Shown here one piece after another: positions 1 through 6,582 of a stretch of 13,357 nt of DNA. Every line of letters begins with the position of its first letter. The stretch's first letter is position 1. Source of the DNA: JBOFGK01 sp051649085 (lineage in GTDB: Bacteria > Bacillota_I > Bacilli_A > UBA3375); assembly GCA_051649085.1 (NCBI GenBank), contig JBOFGK010000036.1, forward strand, positions 1-13,357, read 5' to 3'. The position numbers and the translations under genes are program-made. The notes below the pieces were generated by a model. It worked only from the letters and a program-made list of their open reading frames with translations. It was not told the origin of the DNA and did not search any database.

Positions 1-938
1 TAAATTGACTCTGCTCCCACAGGATTAGGTGCTGCCCCTAACTTTTCACATTCTCGAATTAAATCTTTTGCAATTGGTTCTGTTAATTCAACAATAATTA
101 CTTTTGATTGTGCATTTGCAACATAGGCGGTTTTAATTAATTCGTAAGTACCATTCACAAGTTGATCGACAACTGCATCAACTACTTGACTTTGAATTGC
201 AAGTGACACTGGGGCACTAACAAGTCCTCGTAAAACTGCTTGAGCTTCAAATCCTTGAACTTTAGAACCACCAGAGTAATTTGTTGCACGAACTTTCTCA
301 ATTAATTTTTTCGAGCCAATAATTATTCCAACACCTGTTGGACCTTGCAGTTTGAAACTAGAAAAAGTTGAAAGACCCTCAGACATACTTGCTCCAAGTC
401 GAGGAACTTTCATCGCGGCGTAATTATCATCAGTAACAATAATTTTCTGATACTTTTTGGCCAATTCAACAACTTGTTCATAATTATAGCTATCCATTGG
501 TTGTTGACGAGTATATTGAATTAAAACGTTGTTACAACTTGATTGGCTAAAGACTGCTTCTAGTTCGCTCAACTCGTTGAAATCGACAGCAATTGTTTCT
601 ATTTGCATCATTTCAAGTGACACTTTTGTCGTTGGATAAATCGGTGCATCATGAACAATTAATTGGCGATTTGCTTGACAAACAGCAAATAAACTTAAAC
701 GTAAGGCATTTGTTCCAGCCCCACGAACAAGGACAGCTGCTTCCGTTTGAAAAAAATTTGCAATAACTCGTTCAATTTTATGTGTCATTTGAGGACTATT
801 AGTTGGTTGAACAATTCCTAAGTCACCTAAATTTAAAATTTCTGCCCCACTAAATTCTTTGGTTATTTCATCGATTAATTTAAATTGTAATTTTATAGCT
901 GCCTGAACAGATAATGTTTTGATTGGATAAGTTAACAT
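1..938 (-). CDS. yhfS: YhfS-like PLP-dependent aminotransferase-fold enzyme (partial, C-terminus cut)
   Basis: The first 312 codons are present; the C-terminus lies beyond position 1. The fold is that of class V/SelA-like fold-type I PLP enzymes. A glycine-rich RGAGTNALR segment (residues 72-80) fits the PLP phosphate-binding turn. Asp170/Asp171 in IVTDDNYAAM is a candidate partner of the pyridine nitrogen, and Lys196 in SSFKLQGPTG is the candidate Schiff-base lysine, followed by a small-residue strand. The start at 938 is set by AAAAGGAG spaced 4-5 nt upstream. It overlaps the yhfY stop by 7 nt, so the two are translationally coupled. E. coli YhfS is about 360 aa, so roughly 50 residues are missing here. 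The assignment to YhfS rests mainly on operon context plus the fold; the substrate is unknown. In E. coli the cluster also has yhfW and yhfX, which are not seen here and could lie to the left. Confidence 0.8.
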   Translation of the reverse strand, partial: MLTYPIKTLSVQAAIKLQFKLIDEITKEFSGAEILNLGDLGIVQPTNSPQMTHKIERVIANFFQTEAAVLVRGAGTNALRLSLFAVCQANRQLIVHDAPIYPTTKVSLEMMQIETIAVDFNELSELEAVFSQSSCNNVLIQYTRQQPMDSYNYEQVVELAKKYQKIIVTDDNYAAMKVPRLGASMSEGLSTFSSFKLQGPTGVGIIIGSKKLIEKVRATNYSGGSKVQGFEAQAVLRGLVSAPVSLAIQSQVVDAVVDQLVNGTYELIKTAYVANAQSKVIIVELTEPIAKDLIRECEKLGAAPNPVGAESI

Positions 939-1297
939 TTGGCTCCTTTTAGGCATGAAATCACATGCATTCGAATATAATCAAATTCACTTAAAACAAA
1001 ATCAGTTGAAAAAAATTTAATCAAATCTGTTGTAATAGTCGTAGCATTGATGTACTCTTCCTCTGCTTGTAACTGAGTTGCAAGCATTGGACTAATCGGC
1101 TCAACTGGTTGCTGTTTTTTTAAGCGTTCATTTGCCATGACAATGTGAGTAATTAACATTGCTCCATTTTCTTCTGTTAATTGAATTGCTAATTTTTGCT
1201 TAAAATAATCAATAATTTTAGTAGCTAACTCGACTGAATCTTCATTAATTTGACCTGATGTTAGAAGAATATTCAAACGTTCATTTAAGTCTGTCAT
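932..1297 (-). CDS. yhfY: YhfY-like PRD domain protein
   Basis: A 121-aa, all-helical, soluble protein consisting of a single PTS regulation domain (PRD). His51 in the THIVMANERL segment matches the H-x3-A-x2-R signature of PRDs, and His111 (RMHVIS) is a second candidate phosphorylation site near the C-terminus. There is no DNA-binding domain, transporter domain or PTS EII domain attached, as in E. coli YhfY (about 120 aa). The start ATG overlaps the php stop in an ATGA arrangement, with AAAGGAGC just upstream. A free PRD suggests that the operon or one of its proteins responds to PTS phosphorylation state. That role is inference and has no direct support in the sequence. The family assignment is moderately secure because length, His placement and position between php and yhfS all agree. 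Confidence 0.78.
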   Translation of the reverse strand: MTDLNERLNILLTSGQINEDSVELATKIIDYFKQKLAIQLTEENGAMLITHIVMANERLKKQQPVEPISPMLATQLQAEEEYINATTITTDLIKFFSTDFVLSEFDYIRMHVISCLKGAKC

Positions 1298-2172
1298 TTT
1301 GCTCCTTTAAAAAAATTTTGGGGATTTGTAACTAACATTTTTTGGATAAAGTCTGAACTTATCCCTGCCACTTCACACATAGGAAGAAATGTTTCAAATA
1401 GATAGCTATACCCTATTCCTTGATTTTTGCGTAAATGTGATTTTCTAGTAATATCTAGAGATAAGCAAATTTTATCAGTATAACCTGCTCGTTCGATTAG
1501 CGTTAATAATTCGATTCGTTTACTATCAGGCATGTAACTTGCTTTGCCAATCGTATCAAACTCGAGATAAACTCCTGCTTCAAGTAGTGGCATAATATAG
1601 TCAGCTTCACAAATCAAATCAGTATGTCCAATCATCACATTTTGTAAATTTACACCACGTTTTTGGAAAAACTCTACCTGTTCATGAGCATAAGTTCCAA
1701 GAGTTGTATGAGTCGTTATTTTCACACCTGTTTGGAGATGGGCAATAATCGCGGCTTCAAAAACTTTCGCTTCACAAGGGGTCATTTGATTTTTACTTGT
1801 CCCTATTTCACCAATAATTCCCGCTTTTCGAGTTGTCCCATCAATCCCCTCATTAATCTCTTTAATCATTATTTGAGCAATCTCTTCTATCGACATCTCC
1901 TCAATATAACTTGGTAAAAACTTATCTTGGTAAAAGCCTGTTGCTGAAATAATTTGAATATTTGTTGCCTTTTCAATTTGTTCAATCACATTAACATTTC
2001 GACCCATTCCAATATTTGTTACATCGATAATATTACGGACACCATATTCATATAGTTGTTTAAATTCAGTGATTACCGCCTCAACATCATTGAAATTTGC
2101 ATCGTCATTTTTCAAGCGACTTAAATCAATTGTCGGATGTTCATGCATTAACGTATATCCTTCTTTTAGCAT
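1294..2172 (-). CDS. php: Phosphotriesterase homology protein (amidohydrolase superfamily)
   Basis: A 292-aa cytoplasmic (beta/alpha)8 metal-dependent hydrolase of the phosphotriesterase family, the same length as E. coli Php (YhfV). The whole ligand set is visible: HxH at His10/His12 (MHEHPTID), Glu122 in GEIGTS replacing the carbamylated lysine of true phosphotriesterase, His155 in THTTLG, His183 in IGHTD and Asp240 in SLDITRKSH. Glu as the bridging ligand is typical of the Php branch, which is not thought to be a phosphotriesterase in vivo and resembles lactonases in mechanism. The true substrate is unknown. The start is supported by AGAGGTG 4 nt upstream of ATG. The 82-nt gap from yhfT contains a short ATCCAC-TT-GTGGAT palindrome (2199-2212). 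The stop codon overlaps the yhfY start. Confidence 0.9.
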   Translation of the reverse strand: MLKEGYTLMHEHPTIDLSRLKNDDANFNDVEAVITEFKQLYEYGVRNIIDVTNIGMGRNVNVIEQIEKATNIQIISATGFYQDKFLPSYIEEMSIEEIAQIMIKEINEGIDGTTRKAGIIGEIGTSKNQMTPCEAKVFEAAIIAHLQTGVKITTHTTLGTYAHEQVEFFQKRGVNLQNVMIGHTDLICEADYIMPLLEAGVYLEFDTIGKASYMPDSKRIELLTLIERAGYTDKICLSLDITRKSHLRKNQGIGYSYLFETFLPMCEVAGISSDFIQKMLVTNPQNFFKGAK

Positions 2173-2254
2173 CTTTCACCTCTTTAACTGAGTTCTTTAT
2201 CCACTTGTGGATTACTAGACTCTTTTTCAATAAATATTAATTTCATTTCATTAT

Positions 2255-3559
2255 CTAAACTGCGGGAATTGTCCATAAACCAAGAATTAATAATAAATTC
2301 ATAATAATTCCTAAACTAATTGCTGCGACTGGTCCCACTGCTAAACGTACAAGCGGCTTTTTTGCAGTTTGATTTAACCACCAGATTGCTAAAATCCAAA
2401 AGAAACCAATTCCTGGTGCAATCGCTTCACAAGCAATTGCTCCACCAACAAGTAAGGCGATTTCTAAAATTTTGTTCATCGAAGTACGGATATTTTCACC
2501 CATTTCTCGAACACCAGGATAACGATCCATTCCTTTAGCTGCTAAGTCAATTAAATTAACTTCTACTAGCATAACCATAAATCCAAATAGGAATGCTAAA
2601 GGCGGATTGCCTGTTAAAAAAAGACCAATTGCAAATACAAAAGTTGTTCCAGCCGGTCCATAGACACCAGAAACAATTGCGGTTGAGAAAACAAGTGGTA
2701 CAAAACCAATTCCACGTGCTAATGCTGCTAACCCAGCTTCAGAAAATAGGCCTTCTTTCATTAAATTTTGAGAAACAGGATCTCCGGAAATTAAAGTCAT
2801 TGAAGTGGCCGCAGCAACTAATCCACCCATGATTGCAAGTACAAATTGATATTTTTTTATACGTTTAACTTTTTGAGAGAACACTGTTATTAGTTGTTCA
2901 TTGGCACTCCCATCACCTTTGGTTTGTATTGAGTAAGCAAGTAAAAATACCATCCCAATTAGTAGTGAAATACCTTCACTTGATAATTTAATTTGCGCTT
3001 CACCAATAGCAATAATCCCAAATTGTTTAACTAACACTAAAGTAACAAATTGACAAATAAATGTAATCAATCCTTTTTTAAATCCATGTTGATAAGCAAT
3101 TGCTAACGCAGGAAAGGCTGAAAATCCAACTACAATTGGACTTCCTAATTTACCAAGCGGATCTAAAAAGTTATATGGTAAATATGTAAAGGCATTAACT
3201 ACTGCTTCAAGTCCAAAAACCAAACCAATTCCAAGTGCTGCACCAACTAATGCCGAGCTGATTTTTCCAAGTTTGGAATCAGGCATTGCTGTTCCAATGA
3301 TATCAGTTGCTAAAAAAATTGAATGAATTAAAATAATTGAAGCACCAATTGAAGCCGGTATTCCAAAACCAATTACTAGTCCAAATCCTAAAGCAAATGA
3401 TGTTGCGGCTAATGTTTTTCGATCAATTTGCTTTTCTAAGTATTGAGGAATTATTGGACGTAACCCATCATTAAAAACCGCTACACTCGAATTTGCAAGT
3501 ACTGCTGCTAATGCTCCTAATACCCCGATAATAACAACTTCTAAAATTGATGTATTCAT
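2255..3559 (-). CDS. yhfT: YhfT-like multi-pass membrane protein, putative transporter
   Basis: A 434-aa integral membrane protein with about ten or more hydrophobic segments spread over the length, exactly the length of E. coli YhfT. The N-terminus (LGALAAVLANSSVAVFNDGL) and glycine/proline-rich loops such as GFGLVIGFGIPASIG and GPAGTTFVFAIGLFLTGNPP suggest re-entrant or broken helices of a transporter. There are no PTS, ABC or MFS signatures. It starts 1 nt after the yhfU stop, with GAAAGGAG placed inside the end of yhfU, so yhfU and yhfT are coupled. YhfU is a small soluble protein always next to it in this cluster and may be its accessory subunit. The transported compound is unknown; import of the substrate used by Php and YhfS is an inference from context. 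Confidence 0.85.
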   Translation of the reverse strand: MNTSILEVVIIGVLGALAAVLANSSVAVFNDGLRPIIPQYLEKQIDRKTLAATSFALGFGLVIGFGIPASIGASIILIHSIFLATDIIGTAMPDSKLGKISSALVGAALGIGLVFGLEAVVNAFTYLPYNFLDPLGKLGSPIVVGFSAFPALAIAYQHGFKKGLITFICQFVTLVLVKQFGIIAIGEAQIKLSSEGISLLIGMVFLLAYSIQTKGDGSANEQLITVFSQKVKRIKKYQFVLAIMGGLVAAATSMTLISGDPVSQNLMKEGLFSEAGLAALARGIGFVPLVFSTAIVSGVYGPAGTTFVFAIGLFLTGNPPLAFLFGFMVMLVEVNLIDLAAKGMDRYPGVREMGENIRTSMNKILEIALLVGGAIACEAIAPGIGFFWILAIWWLNQTAKKPLVRLAVGPVAAISLGIIMNLLLILGLWTIPAV

Positions 3560-3560
3560 T

Positions 3561-3923
3561 TTAAAGCTCCTTTCTTAATTCACGACAAATGATCGGTATT
3601 AATTGTTCCTTATCTTGTGCTGTAAATCCAAAAGCTGTTTTTCCACTTTTAATTGCTGCAATTATTTCTTCCTCATTTAAAATTGTCCCAGGCATTGATA
3701 GAGTAGCACATTTACTTGCTCCAACAAGTGCCAAAGCCATCGCAAGTGCTCCACCACCTCCTGTATTACATGCACCAATGTAATAGTCAACTTTTCCATC
3801 GTGTAAGGCCATTGCTGCGTCTAAATCGCTTTTTATTTCAACTCCTACTTCACTTCCCATTTCTTTGAACACTAATTTAAAAATTTCATCTTTGTCTATT
3901 TGTCCACCAATTACAATTTTCAT
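3561..3923 (-). CDS. yhfU: YhfU-like protein (DUF2620)
   Basis: A 120-aa soluble protein of the DUF2620 family (E. coli YhfU, about 117 aa). It begins with a beta-strand and turn, MKIVIGGQIDKDEI, and contains a conspicuous glycine cluster GACNTGGGGAL (residues 50-60) that looks like an anion- or nucleotide-binding loop, then SMPGT near residue 77. The family has no established function. It is the first gene of the structural operon, behind a strong promoter and operator. The start at 3923 is fixed by AAGGAG 6 nt upstream. Position directly before and coupled to yhfT suggests a partner of that membrane protein. Glycine-rich loops of this kind also occur in PTS EIIB-like folds, but no phosphorylatable Cys/His motif is convincing, so that is only a thought. 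Confidence 0.82.
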   Translation of the reverse strand: MKIVIGGQIDKDEIFKLVFKEMGSEVGVEIKSDLDAAMALHDGKVDYYIGACNTGGGGALAMALALVGASKCATLSMPGTILNEEEIIAAIKSGKTAFGFTAQDKEQLIPIICRELRKEL

Positions 3924-3938
3924 TTTACTCTCCTTATT

Positions 3939-3958
3939 TTGTACACTTTTTTGTACAA
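3939..3958 (-). promoter_or_regulatory. Operator of the yhfU operon, TTGTACA-N6-TGTACAA
   Basis: A perfect inverted repeat of two 7-nt half sites separated by 6 nt. Each half site contains the self-complementary hexamer TGTACA. It lies just downstream of the predicted transcription start of yhfU, where a bound repressor would block RNA polymerase. The adjacent wHTH regulator YhfZ is the obvious candidate binder. No second copy is seen in front of yhfZ itself. Confidence 0.6.
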
Positions 3959-3968
3959 TGTTTTCTAT

Positions 3969-3997
3969 ATTGTAACATAGAAATTCTAAGTTTGCAA
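3969..3997 (-). promoter_or_regulatory. Promoter of yhfU-yhfT-php-yhfY-yhfS
   Basis: On the minus strand, -35 TTGCAA (3992-3997), a 17-nt spacer and -10 TACAAT (3969-3974) form a good sigma-A promoter. The predicted start near 3962 gives a leader of about 40 nt that contains the operator and an AAGGAG ribosome site. Confidence 0.7.
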
Positions 3998-4017
3998 GAG
4001 TTTTCTTTTATTATTAT

Positions 4018-4045
4018 ACAAAAAAAGAGCCAAATTTAAGGCTCT
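4018..4045 (-). terminator. Intrinsic terminator after yhfZ
   Basis: Minus-strand AGAGCC, 8-nt AU loop, GGCTCT, then a run of seven T. It separates the regulator gene from the structural operon, so the two are transcribed separately. Confidence 0.75.
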
Positions 4046-4088
4046 GGATCAATTTTTGGATAAAGATTAGTATTCTGGATCAATTTTT
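4043..4088. repeat. Short direct duplication at the 3' end of yhfZ
   Basis: TCTGGATCAATTTTT occurs at 4043-4057 and again at 4074-4088, 31 nt apart, straddling the yhfZ stop. It looks like a small local duplication that may have moved or restored the stop codon. The first copy partly overlaps the terminator stem. Confidence 0.6.
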
Positions 4089-4948
4089 TTTTCTAAGACT
4101 TTAGTCTGAATAAGTTGAATTTGTTTAATTAATGCTTGCTGATTAATGATACTTTTTAAAAATTTACTTTCTTGATTAATTAACAATGTTGCCTTTAAAT
4201 ATGAATCATCTTCTAAAATAGTTTCACAAATAAATGGTTCTTCTTCAAGATCATCATAGTTCAATATTGTTGCATCAATTGTTCCATTCAAAAGGCTTCG
4301 CTTTAAAACTGCATATGGTATTTGAAGCAGATTTACATTAGTAAAATTTTGTTCAATAAGTTTTCGATGGACATAAGAATTAGCATCTATTCCGACATTT
4401 TTTACTGATCTTTTTGTTTTAACTAAGACATGTTTGGATAAATATGAATTAGGATGTAACGTAAAAAATTCAATTAAACTTGGATGCTCTTGCATAATAA
4501 TTTGAGCATGATTAGTTGAAAAAACGGCAAAATCAACACGTCCTTCCACAAGCATCTTGACACGAGTCTGCGCATCTTTAACATATGATAGATTAATACT
4601 TGCTTGAATTTCTTTAGTTAGTGCTTTTTTCAAAGCTGTTGCTAAACCTTCATAACGTAAAGTATATGGTAAAGGTAAAACACCAAAAAAATGATTTTTA
4701 TTAATTCGTTCTAACAATCGTGCTTTATTAAGTTTTACAATGATTGTCCCATTTCTTCCAAATTTCTGTAACCCAATTATTTTATCATTTTCAAGTTCAA
4801 GAATTACTTTTTGCACTGTACCTCGCCCAACTTCTAAGGCTGTTGCAAGTTTACAAATTGATGGTAGCTTCTCATTAACTTGTAATTCTAAAAGAATTTT
4901 ACAAACTTCTAAATAGATTACACCTTTTTTACTTAGTAAATTATCCAT
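4067..4948 (-). CDS. yhfZ: YhfZ-like transcriptional regulator
   Basis: A 293-aa regulator, similar in length to E. coli YhfZ (about 300 aa). Residues 28-70 form a winged helix-turn-helix (LPSICKLATALEVGRGTVQK as recognition region, then a KIIGLQKFGRNGTIIV wing). The rest resembles a type 2 periplasmic-binding-protein fold used as an effector-binding domain (FGVLPLPYTLRYEGLATALK; VEGRVDFAVFST; DATILNYDDLE), as in LysR-like and YhfZ proteins. It precedes the yhfUT-php-yhfYS genes and is closed by its own terminator. The nearby TTGTACA inverted repeat is its likely target. The start has an acceptable AATGAGG 5 nt upstream. Family assignment comes from fold, length and context together; the effector is unknown. 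Confidence 0.82.
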   Translation of the reverse strand: MDNLLSKKGVIYLEVCKILLELQVNEKLPSICKLATALEVGRGTVQKVILELENDKIIGLQKFGRNGTIIVKLNKARLLERINKNHFFGVLPLPYTLRYEGLATALKKALTKEIQASINLSYVKDAQTRVKMLVEGRVDFAVFSTNHAQIIMQEHPSLIEFFTLHPNSYLSKHVLVKTKRSVKNVGIDANSYVHRKLIEQNFTNVNLLQIPYAVLKRSLLNGTIDATILNYDDLEEEPFICETILEDDSYLKATLLINQESKFLKSIINQQALIKQIQLIQTKVLEKKIDPEY

Positions 4949-4993
4949 TAAACCTCATTTTTTCTAATTACTCTATTTTCAGATTATACTTTT

Positions 4994-5023
4994 ATTTTAC
5001 CACATAACTCTTTCAAACTCCAA
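4994..5023 (-). promoter_or_regulatory. Possible yhfZ promoter
   Basis: On the minus strand, TTGGAG (5018-5023), an 18-nt spacer and TAAAAT (4994-4999). A better -10 (TATAAT, 4983-4988) lies closer to the gene but has no good -35. The remaining sequence from about 5024 to 5120 shows nothing I can identify. Confidence 0.4.
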
Positions 5024-5129
5024 GATATTATTCAATTCTTCAAATTTATGCCTTTTTTACTATTAGAACAAATTTCAAGCAATTATCTATTGTTAGCTAT
5101 AATCAAAGAGAAATATTTAAATATAAGTT

Positions 5130-5159
5130 TTCACACCTTAATTAAATTTATGTTATAAT
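5130..5159 (+). promoter_or_regulatory. Toxin promoter, copy A
   Basis: -35 TTCACA (5130-5135), 18-nt spacer, consensus -10 TATAAT (5154-5159); transcription start predicted at A5166. The same promoter with the same spacing stands before all five copies. Confidence 0.75.
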
Positions 5160-5165
5160 TGTTTT

Positions 5166-5329
5166 AGAAGAAAAACTATACACGATACTTTAAGTAAAAT
5201 AATTTTATCTGACTTCCAATTTTTTAATTGGATTTTTTTATATTCCAAACATTTTAAATTAAGATCACATGTCTTACATGTATCCTCTTTCGAAGTCTAC
5301 ATTTAATTGACTTCGAGAGAGGAGTCATC
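5166..5329 (+). promoter_or_regulatory. Regulatory leader of toxin A: early terminator plus SD-sequestering hairpin
   Basis: A 164-nt untranslated leader in three parts. First, a block (5171-5201) identical in all five copies, containing CTATACACGATACTTTAAGT. Second, an intrinsic terminator CCAATT-TTTT-AATTGG plus a T run (5216-5239) that would release an RNA of about 74 nt. Third, a 15-bp hairpin with arms TCCTCTTTCGAAGTC (5283-5297) and GACTTCGAGAGAGGA (5309-5323), with one G-U pair, that buries most of the AGGAG ribosome site (5320-5324) of the toxin. The leader also carries GACTTCC (5211-5217), which could pair instead with GAAGTC of the hairpin. Translation is therefore expected to be weak by default. 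Confidence 0.7.
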
Positions 5330-5398
5330 ATGCAAGAAATAATCTTTGCGTTACTATTAGTTTACCTAATTTTAGTAACTACTGAAAAAAATAAGTAA
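5330..5398 (+). CDS. Small hydrophobic toxin-like peptide, copy A (22 aa)
   Basis: A 22-codon gene: MQEIIFALLL, then VYLILVTTEKNK. It has one acidic residue near the start, a 12-13 residue apolar stretch (about residues 4-16) and a charged lysine tail, the shape of type I toxins that insert into the membrane (Ibs, Fst, TisB-like). The ribosome site AGGAG lies 5 nt upstream but sits inside a stable hairpin. Codons 3-7 (5336-5349, GAAATAATCTTTGC) are repeated downstream at 5431-5444, inside the region read by the antisense RNA. Conservation of peptide length and pattern in five copies, with third-position and conservative changes, supports real translation. It lacks the Fst-type PxxxG motif, so I cannot assign it to a named toxin family. 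Toxicity is inferred and has not been shown. Confidence 0.72.
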   Translation: MQEIIFALLLVYLILVTTEKNK

Positions 5399-5401
5399 AC
5401 G

Positions 5402-5430
5402 AAAAAGAGCTCCAGGACGAGCTCTTTTTT
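5402..5430. terminator. Bidirectional terminator shared by toxin A and its antisense RNA
   Basis: AAAAA-GAGCTC, loop CAGGAC, GAGCTC-TTTTTT. A run of A on one side and T on the other lets it end transcription in both directions. The two RNAs are therefore fully complementary across the terminator stem-loop. Confidence 0.85.
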
Positions 5431-5458
5431 GAAATAATCTTCGCATAATTTCTACTGC
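5402..5458 (-). ncRNA. Antisense antitoxin RNA, copy A (predicted, ~57 nt)
   Basis: The minus-strand promoter is TTGCAT (5488-5493), a 17-nt spacer and TATACT (5465-5470), with a start near 5458 and an end at the shared terminator. The RNA reads the complement of GAAATAATCTTCGC (5431-5444), matching toxin codons 3-7 at 13 of 14 positions. Its length is like RNA II of the Fst/par system. Pairing at two places (terminator loop and start region) would block toxin translation. Confidence 0.7.
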
Positions 5459-5551
5459 ATCCATAGTATAGCAAAAAAAATTTAAAAATGCAAGCAGATT
5501 TTAGTAGTTTTTCACTCATTTATATTTAGATAACTTATTTTAATAGTGTCT

Positions 5552-5576
5552 AAAAGGTAATTACCGAAGTAATTAC
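5552..5576 (-). terminator. Probable terminator after the SDR gene
   Basis: On the minus strand, GTAATTAC, a TTCG tetraloop, GTAATTAC, then CTTTTA. The stem is AU-rich and the T run short, so it may leak into the antisense A unit downstream. Confidence 0.5.
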
Positions 5577-5606
5577 GTGACTACATCAATTAAATTAGTA
5601 CAATCT

Positions 5607-6353
5607 CTATTTTGCCGTTTCCGCAATTTTTGTTTTGAAAATAGCATCTTTTTGCTCCATTTGATATGTTGTTACATCAACAATTCCAATCACTTCTGAA
5701 GCTTGTTCATGTTCATAAATAAACTGTGCTATTTCTTTTGCTGTATGAAATTTTGCTAAACGTGCTTTATAATCAAAAACTTCACTGTCCGACGCAACCT
5801 TCCCAAACTCAGTTTCAGTAGCTGCTGGACATATTAATTTAATTTTCATCGGTTTGTCAACTAATTGAGCTGCTAATCCTTCAGTAAAAGCGGAAACATA
5901 AAATTTTGTTGCACTATACGTAACAGCTGGGAGTGAAATAGTATAACCCGCAACTGATGAAATATTTGTAAGTGTTACTGCTTTCATTTGATAATCTTTG
6001 ACAAATAACGTCGATAAAACTGTTAAAGCTTTCACATTTAAGTCAACCATTTTAATTAATTTATCAAGTTCTGCATCAGCTGTTATTGCCATATCACCAA
6101 AACCTGCATTGTTGACAAAATGGCAAACATCAAACTGCTTTGTAAATTCGTAAAACTTTAAAACCTGATCAATTTGGGCTAAATCAGCTTTAAATGTTTG
6201 AATATCAACCGCAGGATAACTTGCTTTTAATTGCTCTAAAACTTCAATTCTACGTGCACAAACTATCAAATTAAATCCTGTTTCCGCATATTTTTTAGCA
6301 AGCTCATAACCTATTCCAGCACTTGCACCTGTAATTACAATATATTTTTCCAT
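5607..6353 (-). CDS. Short-chain dehydrogenase/reductase (classical SDR, YqjQ/DltE-like)
   Basis: A 248-aa cytoplasmic NAD(P)-dependent oxidoreductase with a Rossmann fold. All classical SDR motifs are present: TGASAGIG (residues 8-15) for cofactor binding, NNAG (81-84), Asn106, and the catalytic Ser133, Tyr146 and Lys150 (TYSATKFYVSAF). CARR at residues 32-35, after the second strand, places arginines where NADP(H)-preferring members bind the 2'-phosphate. The PAATETEF segment after strand six is usual. The length is normal. The start has ATGGAG 6 nt upstream. SDR sequence does not reveal the substrate; the closest-looking relatives are general SDRs of the YqjQ/YdfG/DltE type. It stands alone or follows a possible 57-aa gene on the same strand, and is not part of the neighbouring sugar or yhf pathways. 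Confidence 0.88.
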   Translation of the reverse strand: MEKYIVITGASAGIGYELAKKYAETGFNLIVCARRIEVLEQLKASYPAVDIQTFKADLAQIDQVLKFYEFTKQFDVCHFVNNAGFGDMAITADAELDKLIKMVDLNVKALTVLSTLFVKDYQMKAVTLTNISSVAGYTISLPAVTYSATKFYVSAFTEGLAAQLVDKPMKIKLICPAATETEFGKVASDSEVFDYKARLAKFHTAKEIAQFIYEHEQASEVIGIVDVTTYQMEQKDAIFKTKIAETAK

Positions 6354-6408
6354 TTTTCTCCATTCTATTTTTCGTTTTTTTGAAGTACTTGTTTCGTTTA
6401 AACATATC

Positions 6409-6582
6409 CTATTTATGGTTTACAGCTCCACACCCAAACTCTTGAAGACGTTTTTTAAACAAATCAATTTCAAATTCATCCAAAATTTCAACTTTTAATT
6501 TTTCAGAAAAAATTAATTCAATCCATAAAAGATAATTTTGAACTTTCTCATCAAACTTTTTAATTAATTCATTATATTCCAT
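6409..6582 (-). CDS. Possible small protein, 57 aa, unknown
   Basis: An open frame of 57 codons running from MEYNELIKKF to CGAVNHK. It is highly charged and predicted helical, with amphipathic heptad-like spacing (LIKKFDEKVQNYLLWIELIF), and has no membrane segment or known motif. The stop lies 55 nt before the SDR start on the same strand, so it could be the first gene of that unit. The ribosome site is poor (only GATGGAAA before the ATG), and a TACAAT -10-like element occurs upstream without a clear -35. I do not recognise it. Coding is plausible because the composition is protein-like rather than AT noise, but it could be chance. Confidence 0.4.
   Translation of the reverse strand: MEYNELIKKFDEKVQNYLLWIELIFSEKLKVEILDEFEIDLFKKRLQEFGCGAVNHK

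Noticed and set aside
2177..2239. A 20-codon minus-strand frame between yhfT and php
   Set aside because: No ribosome site and no recognisable features. The short palindrome there (2199-2212) lacks a T run, so it is not called as a terminator either.
5166..5240. Toxin leader as a known riboswitch or T-box
   Set aside because: The conserved block is too short and lacks T-box, SAM, purine or other aptamer signatures that I recognise. It is kept as an unexplained leader.
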